Assembly (NCBI RefSeq): GCF_029953595.1
Contig: NZ_CP124535.1
Span: forward strand, 1,210,001-1,274,000
Reading direction: 5' to 3'
DNA: 64,000 bases
Origin: Fuscovulum ytuae
GTDB taxonomy: Bacteria > Pseudomonadota > Alphaproteobacteria > Rhodobacterales > Rhodobacteraceae
Numbering within the stretch: position 1 is the first letter of the stretch; the number at the start of each line of letters is the position of its first letter. Position numbers and translations under genes: made by a program. The notes beneath the pieces are model-generated. The model was not told the DNA's origin, ran no database searches, and saw only the letters and a list, made by a program, of their open reading frames with translations. Of the stretch, positions 56,046 through 64,000 are shown piece by piece.

Positions 56046-56069
56046 GGGGGCCAGAATGAGGGGGCCAGA
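56042..56069 (+). repeat. 14-bp tandem duplication spanning stop codon and ribosome site
   Basis: Two exact copies of ATGAGGGGGCCAGA abut (56042-56055 and 56056-56069). The first holds the TGA of the ATPase gene; the second supplies the GAGGGGG site before the ATG at 56070. Confidence 0.9.
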
Positions 56070-57320
56070 ATGACCCGCCACTCCGCCCGCGCCACCACCG
56101 CACTGCGCGCCTTGAACGAACATGACCCCGCGATGGCCGCCCTCGCGCTCTGGTGCGATCACCGCGACCGCGACCATGGCCCGCCCGCCGAAACCACGGG
56201 CCAGACCATCCATTACGGCCCTGAATTCGACACCCTGCCGCGCCACGAACAGATGGGCCTTGCCGCCCATCACATCCTGCATGTGGCGCTGCGCCATTCC
56301 CCCCGCCTCGCCAACCTCGCCCTCCGCATGGGCGACCGTTTCGACGCCCGCCTCTGGCAGATCGCCGCCGATGCCATCGTGAACGAAACCCTTCTCGCCG
56401 CCGATTACGCCCTGCCCCGCCCCGCCCTCACCCTCACGGGCCTTCTGGCCAACGCCCTCGGCACCACCGTCGCGCCCCGGCAGGCACTTGCCGATTGGGA
56501 CGTGGACCGCCTTTATCATTCCTTGCGCGACACCACCCCCGGCGGCACCGGCGACGCGCAATCCCGCGCCCTCTCCTACGCCACAGCCCAAGGCTTCCGC
56601 CCCGACCTGACCCCCGACACCGGCCCCGCCGACACCCCCGACCCAAAGACCGATGCCGATTGGCACCGCCACCTCTCCCGCGCACTGGAGGCAGGCCGCA
56701 GCGCCGGGCGCGGCATCGGTGCCGCCAACCTTCGCCTAGCCGACATCCCCCAACCGCAGACCCCGTGGGAGGTGATCCTCCGCCGCCTCCTCAGCCGCGC
56801 CACGCTGGACGCGCCCCAGTCCACGCACCGCCGCCCCGCCCGCGCCTTCATCGCCGCCATGGCGCAGGCACAACAGGACCAGACACCCGAACCCGCCTTC
56901 CAACCCGGAACCGCCCGCCAATCCCCCGCCCCCCGCGTGGTCATCGCGCTCGACACCTCCAGCAGCATCACGGATGACGCCCTGACACTCCTCATGGCCG
57001 AATGCACCGCCATTGCCCGCCGCACGCGGGCCGAGATCCACCTCATCCCCTTCGACGACAGCCCCGCCCCGGCGATCCGCCTCGACCCCGCCACCGCCAC
57101 CACCCACCTGAGAACCCTGCAAGCCCCGCGCGGCGGTGGCACCGCCTTCGCCCCCGCCTTCGCAGCAGCGGCCGCCCTGACCCCCTCCATCCTCATCGTC
57201 CTGACGGATATGGAGGCCCCGCTTCCCCCAAAACCCCGCTTCCCCGTGATCTGGGCCATCCCCGACGCCCGCCACGCGCCGCACGCGCCTTGGGGCGCAA
57301 CGCTCGACCTCTCGCGCTAA
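56070..57320 (+). CDS. VWA-like domain protein (DUF2201 metallopeptidase-like), MoxR partner
   Basis: A 416-aa protein of the DUF2201 group. The N-terminal half carries AHHILHVALRHSPR, a variant of the HExxH-like motif with His in place of the catalytic Glu. The C-terminal half is a VWA-like domain starting VVIALDTSSSITDDAL (MIDAS DxSxS) and ending ILIVLTDMEAPLP. This pairing with a MoxR ATPase is conserved across proteobacteria. The start follows the duplicated GAGGGGG site. Confidence 0.82.
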   Translation: MTRHSARATTALRALNEHDPAMAALALWCDHRDRDHGPPAETTGQTIHYGPEFDTLPRHEQMGLAAHHILHVALRHSPRLANLALRMGDRFDARLWQIAADAIVNETLLAADYALPRPALTLTGLLANALGTTVAPRQALADWDVDRLYHSLRDTTPGGTGDAQSRALSYATAQGFRPDLTPDTGPADTPDPKTDADWHRHLSRALEAGRSAGRGIGAANLRLADIPQPQTPWEVILRRLLSRATLDAPQSTHRRPARAFIAAMAQAQQDQTPEPAFQPGTARQSPAPRVVIALDTSSSITDDALTLLMAECTAIARRTRAEIHLIPFDDSPAPAIRLDPATATTHLRTLQAPRGGGTAFAPAFAAAAALTPSILIVLTDMEAPLPPKPRFPVIWAIPDARHAPHAPWGATLDLSR

Positions 57321-57985
57321 CCGATCAGGGCTGCCAACCGCGCATGGGCTGACACGCCCCGCACATCAAAGGCCACGTCCCGCAGACAGGCCCCCGCCGC
57401 AAGGTTCACCCGCAACAAATCACGCTCCGAAAAGCCATCATCGAACAGCCCCGCCAACAGCGCCCGCTCGTCCACAGAGAGACGCATCACCTCCGGCCCC
57501 GCCTCGCTTTGAACAGAGACAAGCGTCAGGGGGGGCATCCGCCACATCTCGGACTGCTCCACCACCAGATGCAGCCGCCCCTCGGCCATCCCCCGCCCTG
57601 CCGCGATCTTCGACAGAACCGCCACCGCCCGCACACGCAACAGGTCAAGCCCGCGCTCCACCTCCGCCTCCGACGCCAAAGCCTTCGCCGCAGGCTTCGA
57701 CAGCCGCAACACCTTGGCCTCGAACAGATAAATCACGATCAGCATAGGCAAAGGCGCCTGCGAAATCGCCAGCGCATAGCGCGGGAACAGCACCGCCCCC
57801 AGCAGAAACGGCAACAGCGCCACCAGATAGCGCAACACCTCGATCTCAAAGATCAGCCGCAGCCACAGACCCACCCCCGCCCCCCGGCGCGGAAAGATCA
57901 TCACCCGGCCAAAGACACGCCGCGGCACCTGCCGCATCTCCAATGCGCCGGGATTCCAGATCGTGTCAGGCGTCAGGATGAACAC
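57317..57985 (-). CDS. Hypothetical membrane-anchored protein
   Basis: A protein of about 222 aa with two hydrophobic segments near residues 45-90 (LRYLVALLPFLLGAVLF and APLPMLIVIYLF), followed by a soluble region of about 130 residues. I do not recognise a family. The start is taken as the GTG at 57985, nine bases after GGAGG; a GTG at 58024 is possible. It lies 53 bp after soeC in the same direction and may be read through from that operon. Confidence 0.65.
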   Translation of the reverse strand: MFILTPDTIWNPGALEMRQVPRRVFGRVMIFPRRGAGVGLWLRLIFEIEVLRYLVALLPFLLGAVLFPRYALAISQAPLPMLIVIYLFEAKVLRLSKPAAKALASEAEVERGLDLLRVRAVAVLSKIAAGRGMAEGRLHLVVEQSEMWRMPPLTLVSVQSEAGPEVMRLSVDERALLAGLFDDGFSERDLLRVNLAAGACLRDVAFDVRGVSAHARLAALIG

Positions 57986-58038
57986 AGCAAGGGGCCTCCG
58001 GCACCGGAACCTAGCGCCCCGCACCCATCACGCCACCC

Positions 58039-58905
58039 CTAGCGCGCCCCGTAGTAAAGCCCCACCACATGCTCGGCTTCGGCAAAGAACAGCCAGCGCT
58101 GCGCCAGCGCGCCCAAGAGATGAAAGGCCACCGCCACGATCACCGATGCCATACCGGGGATCAGCATCAAGGCCAGCGCAGGCAGCATCACCGAACAGAC
58201 CATGGCAATGATCCGCACCCGATCCGCATGCTTTCGCCCCACCACGAAAATCATCTCCCGCAGCAGATAATTCCCCCCTGTATGGGGTTGCTCAAAGACC
58301 GAAACCGCCCCGATCCGGCCCAGTCCCGTCGCGCTTTCCATCGTGGCCCCCGCCTTGGCAAAGGCCGCCTTGCCGAAATGCCAATGCAGCGCCAGCGTGA
58401 TCCCCAACAGAACCAGCGCCCAAGCCGCAAAGGGCCGCATCGCCCCCATCACCATGGCCCCCGACAGCGCATAGGCCACAAAGACCAAGGGCACCGTCCA
58501 ATGATGCCAGCGCGGCACGGCCCGGATCTGGGCATAGATCATCGACGTGCAATAGACGGTCACAACCGCCATCGCCGCCCCCGCCATGCCAAAGCCCCGC
58601 CCCCAGCCAAGGCCCAGCCAATCCGACAAAGCCTGCGGCGCGAACAAAAGCAGCGTCACGACCGAGGCCCAAGCCTCGCGCGACAGCCAACTCGTCCGCC
58701 ATTGGGTAAAGGCCAAAAGCGCCCGCTGCGGATTACCAAGGTGAAAGGTCGAAGACACCAGCCCCGCCACGGCCAGGCCATAGCCCAGGCCCCAAAGGAA
58801 AAAGGCCGCCATCCCCTGCGCCCCAAAGATCCCAAGCAGCGCAAGGAACCCAAAGCCCAGCCCCGACAGCACGGTAAAGATGATGACAGACGGTGCCGGA
58901 TGCAT
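58039..58905 (-). CDS. soeC: Membrane anchor subunit of sulfite dehydrogenase (SoeC, DmsC/NrfD-like)
   Basis: The 288-aa protein has about eight TM segments and the DmsC pattern HPAPSVIIFTVLSGLGFG at the N terminus and STFHLGNPQRALLAFTQWRTSWLSREAW in the loop after TM2. It anchors the molybdenum and iron-sulfur subunits to the membrane and passes electrons to the quinone. Its start directly abuts the soeB stop. Confidence 0.88.
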   Translation of the reverse strand: MHPAPSVIIFTVLSGLGFGFLALLGIFGAQGMAAFFLWGLGYGLAVAGLVSSTFHLGNPQRALLAFTQWRTSWLSREAWASVVTLLLFAPQALSDWLGLGWGRGFGMAGAAMAVVTVYCTSMIYAQIRAVPRWHHWTVPLVFVAYALSGAMVMGAMRPFAAWALVLLGITLALHWHFGKAAFAKAGATMESATGLGRIGAVSVFEQPHTGGNYLLREMIFVVGRKHADRVRIIAMVCSVMLPALALMLIPGMASVIVAVAFHLLGALAQRWLFFAEAEHVVGLYYGAR

Positions 58906-59643
58906 TCACAATTTCCCCAAAACCCGGTCCAGCCACCCGGCCAGCCCCGTTGCCTTGATGTCCAGCAGGGGGGCCAGCAATGACGCCTCCTGCGGCCGAT
59001 CCTTCTTCCTTGGCGGCAGATAGCGGTTCACGGGGCGCGTCCCCATCTCTGGCATCAGCGCAAACCCCTCCCGCTCGGCCGTCAGACGGCTGACTTTGCT
59101 CGTGGGGTCCGCGAAATCCCCGAAATGCCGCGCCCCCGTGGGGCAGGTGCGCACGCAGGCAGGCTCGCGGTCTTCTTCCGGCAAAGCCTCGTTATAGATG
59201 CGGTCGACGCACAGGGTGCATTTCTTCATCACCCCCGCATCCATATCCAATTCCCGCGCACCATAGGGGCAGGCCCAGGCGCAAAGGCCACAGCCGATAC
59301 AGGCATCCTCATTCACCAGAACGATGCCATCCTCGGCCCGCTTGTAACTCGCCCCCGTCGGGCAGACGGTGACGCAGGGCGCATCCTCACAATGCAGGCA
59401 GGACCGGGGGAAGTTGATGATTTGCGCAGGCATTTCATCAGGTTGCACTGAAAAGCTATGAACTCGGTTTAAGAAGGTCCCCGACGGATCGGCCCCGTAA
59501 GGGTTCTGGTCCGACAAGGGCACGCCATAGCCCTGATCGTTCCACCCCTTGCAGGCGGTGACACAGGCATGACAGCCCACGCAGGTATCAAGGTCGATCA
59601 CCAGACCCAGCTTCTTTTCTGTCCGCTCCGGCAATCCGGTCAT
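58906..59643 (-). CDS. soeB: Iron-sulfur subunit of sulfite dehydrogenase (SoeB, DmsB-like)
   Basis: The 245-aa protein carries four ferredoxin-type [4Fe-4S] motifs: CVGCHACVTACKGWN, CLHCEDAPCVTVCP, CIGCGLCAWACP and CTLCVDRIYN with the later ACVRTCP. It carries electrons from SoeA to SoeC. The start at 59643 (MTGLPERTEKK) fits the family; the region just upstream is the hairpin array. Confidence 0.9.
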   Translation of the reverse strand: MTGLPERTEKKLGLVIDLDTCVGCHACVTACKGWNDQGYGVPLSDQNPYGADPSGTFLNRVHSFSVQPDEMPAQIINFPRSCLHCEDAPCVTVCPTGASYKRAEDGIVLVNEDACIGCGLCAWACPYGARELDMDAGVMKKCTLCVDRIYNEALPEEDREPACVRTCPTGARHFGDFADPTSKVSRLTAEREGFALMPEMGTRPVNRYLPPRKKDRPQEASLLAPLLDIKATGLAGWLDRVLGKL

Positions 59644-59652
59644 CGCAGGCCC

Positions 59653-59768
59653 CCGTTTTCTGGCACAGAAAACGGCGCGGAATGTGACGCACATTCCGAA
59701 AGCGGAGCCTTGCTCCGCTTCCCGAATTCTGCGTCAGAATTCGACGCGAAAACTGCGTCAGTTTTCGC
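59653..59768 (-). other. Array of five perfect stem-loops between soeA and soeB
   Basis: Stems at 59653-59675 (10 bp), 59678-59698 (9), 59700-59720 (9), 59723-59743 (9) and 59746-59768 (10), each with a 3-base loop and 1-2 bases between neighbours. Four stems close with CTG/CAG or GTG/CAC around the loop. The array fills the gap between soeA and soeB, so it is transcribed in the operon mRNA. Confidence 0.9.
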
Positions 59769-59773
59769 CTCCC

Positions 59774-62545
59774 TCATCCCCGCGCCCTCCCCTTCGGCAC
59801 CACCTGCGGCAGCACCTCGAACGAAGGCTCCGCCCGCTCGCGCGGCCCCACCTTCGCAATCCTCACCCGCAGGTCGAACCACGCCGCCTGCCCCGTCACC
59901 GGGTCGGAATTCGACAGCCGCCCCTCCCCCGGCAAAAGCTCGGAAATCAGATGGTTCAACAAGAACCCCTGATTGGCCTCCGGCGCCCCTTCGTCCAGCG
60001 CCCAAGCCCCCCGCCGCTTGCCGATCGCATTCCACGTCCAGACTGTGTCGGGGTTCAACGCCGCCATATGCGCCACGGGCACCACAATCTCGCCCGTGGG
60101 GGATGTCACCCGCGCATAGTCGCCTTCCGCAAACCCCTCCGCCTCCCAGATCTTCGTCGGCAGATAGAGGTAATTCTTCCCATGGATCTGCCGCAGCCAA
60201 GCGTTCTGGCTGCCCCATGAATGATACATCGCCATCGGCCGCTGGGTGATCGCATGGACCGGGAACCCCTCCGCCGCCGCCTCCCCGAAGGGCGGATACC
60301 AGACGGGCAACGGGTCCATCGCGACCTTCAACCTGTCCCGCAAATGGTCAGGCGGTTGCAGGAAACCATGTCCTTCGGCGGCAAGCTGGAACTTCCGCAT
60401 CGGCTCCGACCAGATCGAAAACAGATAGGGCTGTGGCGATTCATAAAAGGACGTCGCCACAGCCCAATCCTGATAGGCGGCATTCCACGGCTTCATAAAG
60501 GCAGCGCCTTCCGGCACATGCGCCTGATAGAAGCCGCCATTTTCGATATAGCGCGCCAATTGGTCGGGGTTTGCATCGCCCCGTCCTTCCTTATCACCCT
60601 CAGCCCCCCGAAAGCCGATCAAGGGCCCCACTCCGGGCCGCCGGATATGGTTCACGATATAATCGGCGTAATCCTTGAACTTCGGCGTCCCGTCCTCTTT
60701 CACCATCCCCGGCAGGCCCAACCGCGCCCCAAGGTCCAGAAGCACCGACTGGAACCCCCGCACATCCCGATCCGCCTCCACCACCGGCCAGCGGATCGCA
60801 TCCCCCGCCGCATCCGGCTCGGAAATCGGACGGTCCAGCAGCGAAATGCAATCATGCCGCTCCAGATAGGTCGTGTCCGGCAGGATCAGGTCGGCATAGG
60901 CCACCATCTCGGAGGCATAGGCATCGGAATAGATGATGCGCGGGATGACATACGCCCCATCCTCGCGCTTGTCGGTCAGCATCTCCATGACGCGGGCGGA
61001 ATTCATCGACGAATTCCACGACATATTCGCCATATAGAGAAACAGCGTATCCACCTTGTAGGGATCGCCCGCATGGGCATTGGGGATGACCATATGCATC
61101 AACCCATGCGCGCTGAACGGGTTCTCCCATGTGAACCCCTTGTCGATCCGCCAAGGGCTGCCATCCTCCTTCAGCGCCAAATTCTCAGGCCCGCGGACAT
61201 AGCCCAGATGCGGTCCTGACAAAGGCTTCCCCGGTGCCGCCACGAAATGCGGCGTCGGATGCGCCTCAACCGGCTTGGGATATGGCGGCTTCAGCCGATA
61301 GCCGCCCGGAACCTCCACCGTCCCGAGCAGGATCTGCAACAGATGCAGCGCCCGCGCCGTCTGGAACCCGTTGGAATGGGCCGAAATCCCCCGCATCGCA
61401 TGGAAACTGACAGGCCGCCCGGTCATGCTCTCATGCCGATCCCCCCGGAAATCCGTCCATGCCACAGGCAGTTCGAACGCCTCGTCGAACGCCACCCGCG
61501 CCAGTTCGGCCGCCAAGGCCCGTATCCGCGGCGCAGGCACACCGCAACGCTCCGCCACCGCCTCCGGCGCATAGTCGTCGGACAGATAGCGTTCCGCCAT
61601 ATGCTGGAACACCGTCCGATGCCCTTGCCACACCGCGCCCAGATCGGGCTGCACCCCCGCCCCGTCCCAAGGTGCGGGCGCACCCGTCCGCTTGTCGATG
61701 ACAAAGGGCTGGCTTTCGGCATTCTTCAGGATCAGCCCCTTCTCTGCCCCGTCCGTGCCATTCACCAAAAGCGGCGCATTGGTCCAGCGGGCCAGATAAT
61801 CCAGATCGATCTTCCCCGCCTCCAACAGGCAATGGATCAGCGACAGGATCAAAAGCCCATCCGTCCCCGGCGTGATCCCCACCCATTCATCGGCAACGGC
61901 GTTATAGCCCGTCCGCACCGGGTTCACCCCAATGACCTTGGCCCCCCGCGCCTTCAGCTTGCCGATCCCGATCTTGATCGGGTTGCTGTCATGATCCTCG
62001 GCCACCCCGAACAGGACGAACAGCTTCGTATGCGCCCAATCCGGCTGCCCGAATTCCCAGAAGGCCCCGCCGATCGTGTAAATCCCCGCCGCCGCCATGT
62101 TGACGGAACAAAAACCCCCATGCGCGGCATAATTCGGCGTGCCAAACTGTTGCGCCCACCAGCCCGTGAAAGACTGGCTCTGATCCCGCCCGGTAAAGAA
62201 GGCAAGCGTCTCCGGCGCTTCCTCCCGCAACGGCTTTAGCCATGACACCGCCGTCTCCAGCGCCTCTTCCCAGGAAATCTCCTCAAACGCCCCGGATCCA
62301 CGCGGCCCCACCCGCCGCAGCGGTGCGCGCAGTCGTGACGGCGCCGTCACCTGCATGATGCCGCTCGCCCCCTTGGCGCAAAGCACGCCCTTGTTCACCG
62401 GATGGTCGCGGTTCCCTTCGATATAGGTGACCTTGCCCGATGTCAGATGCACGTTGATCCCGCAGCGGCAGGCGCACATGTAGCAGGTGGTCTTCTTCAC
62501 CTCGTCCGACACTTTCGGCGATGTCTCCACCTTCGGCTGCCCCAT
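59774..62545 (-). CDS. soeA: Molybdopterin catalytic subunit of sulfite dehydrogenase (SoeA)
   Basis: A 923-aa DMSO-reductase-family enzyme. The N-terminal [4Fe-4S] ligands are Cys21, Cys24, Cys28 and Cys56 (CYMCACRC ... GVLC). Probable Mo ligand is the Cys in GGFCSVNMAAAG. No Tat signal is seen, which fits cytoplasmic SoeABC rather than periplasmic polysulfide or thiosulfate reductases. SoeABC oxidises sulfite to sulfate on the cytoplasmic side. The start at 62545 overlaps the ackA stop by one base (TGATG); a GTG one codon earlier is possible. A polysulfide- or thiosulfate-reductase-like role is the alternative. Confidence 0.85.
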   Translation of the reverse strand: MGQPKVETSPKVSDEVKKTTCYMCACRCGINVHLTSGKVTYIEGNRDHPVNKGVLCAKGASGIMQVTAPSRLRAPLRRVGPRGSGAFEEISWEEALETAVSWLKPLREEAPETLAFFTGRDQSQSFTGWWAQQFGTPNYAAHGGFCSVNMAAAGIYTIGGAFWEFGQPDWAHTKLFVLFGVAEDHDSNPIKIGIGKLKARGAKVIGVNPVRTGYNAVADEWVGITPGTDGLLILSLIHCLLEAGKIDLDYLARWTNAPLLVNGTDGAEKGLILKNAESQPFVIDKRTGAPAPWDGAGVQPDLGAVWQGHRTVFQHMAERYLSDDYAPEAVAERCGVPAPRIRALAAELARVAFDEAFELPVAWTDFRGDRHESMTGRPVSFHAMRGISAHSNGFQTARALHLLQILLGTVEVPGGYRLKPPYPKPVEAHPTPHFVAAPGKPLSGPHLGYVRGPENLALKEDGSPWRIDKGFTWENPFSAHGLMHMVIPNAHAGDPYKVDTLFLYMANMSWNSSMNSARVMEMLTDKREDGAYVIPRIIYSDAYASEMVAYADLILPDTTYLERHDCISLLDRPISEPDAAGDAIRWPVVEADRDVRGFQSVLLDLGARLGLPGMVKEDGTPKFKDYADYIVNHIRRPGVGPLIGFRGAEGDKEGRGDANPDQLARYIENGGFYQAHVPEGAAFMKPWNAAYQDWAVATSFYESPQPYLFSIWSEPMRKFQLAAEGHGFLQPPDHLRDRLKVAMDPLPVWYPPFGEAAAEGFPVHAITQRPMAMYHSWGSQNAWLRQIHGKNYLYLPTKIWEAEGFAEGDYARVTSPTGEIVVPVAHMAALNPDTVWTWNAIGKRRGAWALDEGAPEANQGFLLNHLISELLPGEGRLSNSDPVTGQAAWFDLRVRIAKVGPRERAEPSFEVLPQVVPKGRARG

Positions 62546-63702
62546 CACGCCTCTCCCGTCTGCTCGGCGGCCTGCACCTGCATGGCCTCCATGGCAATCT
62601 GCCGTTCCTCTTCCGCCGCGACGATCCAGACGGCAACCCCCGCGCCCTCTGAATGCAGCACCGTCGCGCCCTGCGCATTCGCGCTTTCGTCGAACTCTAC
62701 GCCAGCAAAACGCAAACCCCGAAGGATTTCCGCCCGCACCTCCGCATCATTCTCGCCAATCCCGCCCGTGAAGGCCACCGCATCAAGGCCCCCCATCGCC
62801 GCGATCAGGCTGCCTGCATGGCGCACCGCCCAATAGCAGAAATGCGCCAGCGCGAACCGCGCCTCCGCCGTCCCCGCCCGGTGCAGCGCGCGCATATCCG
62901 ACGCGCCACCAAGGCCCAAAAGCCCGCTCTCCCGGTTCAGGATGCGCCCTGCCCCCGCAATCCCATGCACCTCAGCCAGTCTCAGAACGGCATTCCCGTC
63001 AATCCCCCCGGCCCGCGTCCCCATGGTCAGCCCATCCAAGGGCGAATAGCCCATCGTGCTGGCCACCGACCGCCCACCAAGGATTGCGCAAGCCGATGCC
63101 CCATTGCCCAAATGGAACGCAAGAAGCCGTTTGGGAACACCATTCCCAGCCATTTCTTGCACTTTTCGAACAAGTGAGGCGTAACTGATCCCGTGAAACC
63201 CATAGCGCCGCAGGCCCAGCGCCTCGGCCTCGGCAGGCAGGGCATAGCGCGCCGCCACCTCGGGCATCCCGGCATGGAAAGCCGTGTCAAAACTCGCATA
63301 TTGCGGCAGATCGGGGGCCAGCCGCGCCAGCGCGCGGATCGCCGTCAGGTTCGCCGGATTGTGCAAAGGCGCCAGCGGCACACAGGCCTCCACCTGCGTC
63401 AGCAGGCCCTCCGTCACCCGGGCAGGTGCCACCAGCGCCGCCCCCCCATGCACCACCCGGTGCGCCGCCGCCGTCAGCGCGGCGACAGGAATGCCCGCCT
63501 CTTCCATCCCCTCAAAGACCAAGGCCAGCGCCGTCGCATGATCCGCCACCGGGCGCGGCCCGACCAGAGGCCCCACCTCTACCCGCGCGGCCGGCCCGCC
63601 GATCTCGGTCACCCGGCCCGCCAACACCTCGCGCAAGCCCGCGTCAAAGACCGCGACCTTCAGGCTGGACGACCCCGCATTGACGACCAGAACCAAGCTC
63701 AC
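62545..63702 (-). CDS. ackA: Acetate kinase
   Basis: A 385-aa enzyme that interconverts acetyl phosphate and acetate with ATP. Motifs: NAGSSSLK at the N terminus, HRVVHGG, DTAFH, FHLGNGASACAILGGRSVASTMGYSPLDGLTMGTRAG and FTGGIGEND. The GTG at 63702 is chosen as start because it overlaps the upstream permease stop as GTGA and gives normal length. Between a TauE permease and soeA, it probably recovers ATP from acetyl phosphate made by Xsc. Confidence 0.93.
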   Translation of the reverse strand: MSLVLVVNAGSSSLKVAVFDAGLREVLAGRVTEIGGPAARVEVGPLVGPRPVADHATALALVFEGMEEAGIPVAALTAAAHRVVHGGAALVAPARVTEGLLTQVEACVPLAPLHNPANLTAIRALARLAPDLPQYASFDTAFHAGMPEVAARYALPAEAEALGLRRYGFHGISYASLVRKVQEMAGNGVPKRLLAFHLGNGASACAILGGRSVASTMGYSPLDGLTMGTRAGGIDGNAVLRLAEVHGIAGAGRILNRESGLLGLGGASDMRALHRAGTAEARFALAHFCYWAVRHAGSLIAAMGGLDAVAFTGGIGENDAEVRAEILRGLRFAGVEFDESANAQGATVLHSEGAGVAVWIVAAEEERQIAMEAMQVQAAEQTGEA

Positions 63703-64000
63703 AGCAGCGCCTTCACCAGACCCATCCCCGCCAGCCCCGCCAGCAGAAGGATAGCAAACCGCCGGAAATCCTGCGGATCGGTGTTCAGGAAATGCCGCCC
63801 CCCCAGCCAGTTCCCCAAGAATGTCAAAGGCAGCGCGATCAGCGATGCCCAGAGCGTGTCCCAACTCACCAGCCCCGCATACCAGTAAAGCGGCGCGGAA
63901 TAGAGGTCGAGCAGCGGGAAATACGCAATCAACGTCGCCCGGAACACCGCCGCCCGCATCGGTTGCGCCGCGAAATAGGCCGCGATCGGAAGCCCTCCCA
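63699..64000 (-). CDS. TauE/SafE-family permease 2, 5' part beyond window
   Basis: The last 100 codons of a membrane protein are present. The end (PLTFLGNWLGGRHFLNTDPQDFRRFAILLLAGLAGMGLVKALL) matches the C terminus of TauE/SafE permeases, where a G-x-x-LG and an FRR..LLLA helix are typical. The frame stays open to the window edge. The stop overlaps the ackA start. Confidence 0.75.
   Translation of the reverse strand, partial: GGLPIAAYFAAQPMRAAVFRATLIAYFPLLDLYSAPLYWYAGLVSWDTLWASLIALPLTFLGNWLGGRHFLNTDPQDFRRFAILLLAGLAGMGLVKALL

Overview
The window is GC-rich DNA from an alphaproteobacterium of the Rhodobacteraceae type. Markers are the gene order rplU-rpmA-(GNAT)-obgE-proB-proA, a ChpT-like phosphotransferase next to a DUF3553 protein, ornithine-lipid genes olsBA, a COX15-type heme A synthase, SoeABC sulfite dehydrogenase, and four copies of a gene-end repeat (GC hairpin followed by a GAGTATTT..CCAAGATGAAG box). 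The assignment rests on gene content and motifs only.

Region 1 (1-20360) is ordinary chromosome: a YtcJ-like amidohydrolase and a ureohydrolase, a bactofilin, a fatty-acid/aromatic CoA set (acyl-CoA ligase, hotdog thioesterase, enoyl-CoA hydratase), an MFS transporter, M32 carboxypeptidase and heme A synthase in an overlapping chain, TrmJ, a ThiE-like protein, olsB-olsA, ChpT, the ribosomal protein/Obg/proline cluster, a DUF2059 protein and tRNA-Ser(CGA).

Region 2 (about 20490-44160) is the most unusual part. It looks like a self-contained island for secreting giant heme peroxidases. It holds two response regulators, a type I secretion operon (ABC exporter, an unrecognised one-TM protein, HlyD-type adaptor), and two very large RTX proteins of 2956 and 2032 aa with animal-type heme peroxidase domains. 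Each RTX gene is followed by a 60-codon gene, and the two small proteins are clear paralogues of each other. A third response regulator is divergent at the far end. Four copies of a 16-bp palindrome (about TTCGACCTWGGTCCAA) lie 128-151 bp upstream of the exporter gene, both peroxidases and the distal regulator, so the island has its own apparent regulon. The peroxidases recall the Mn(II)-oxidising or superoxide-producing RTX peroxidases known from marine alphaproteobacteria; the substrate here is inference.

Region 3 (44400-49610) carries a tcuA-tcuB tricarballylate/citrate-type oxidation operon with a GntR regulator, a divergent AbrB-family transporter, two gene remnants and a 49-aa membrane protein. 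Region 4 (49610-57990) has a large hybrid histidine kinase, an SDR oxidoreductase, a TauE/SafE permease, a MoxR-like ATPase with its VWA/DUF2201 partner, and a membrane protein. Region 5 (58039-64000, minus strand) is one tightly coupled operon: TauE/SafE permease (cut by the window edge), acetate kinase, soeA, soeB, soeC. This fits disposal of the sulfite and acetyl phosphate released by sulfoacetaldehyde acetyltransferase, although xsc and pta are not in the window. Between soeA and soeB lies an array of five perfect stem-loops in 116 bp.
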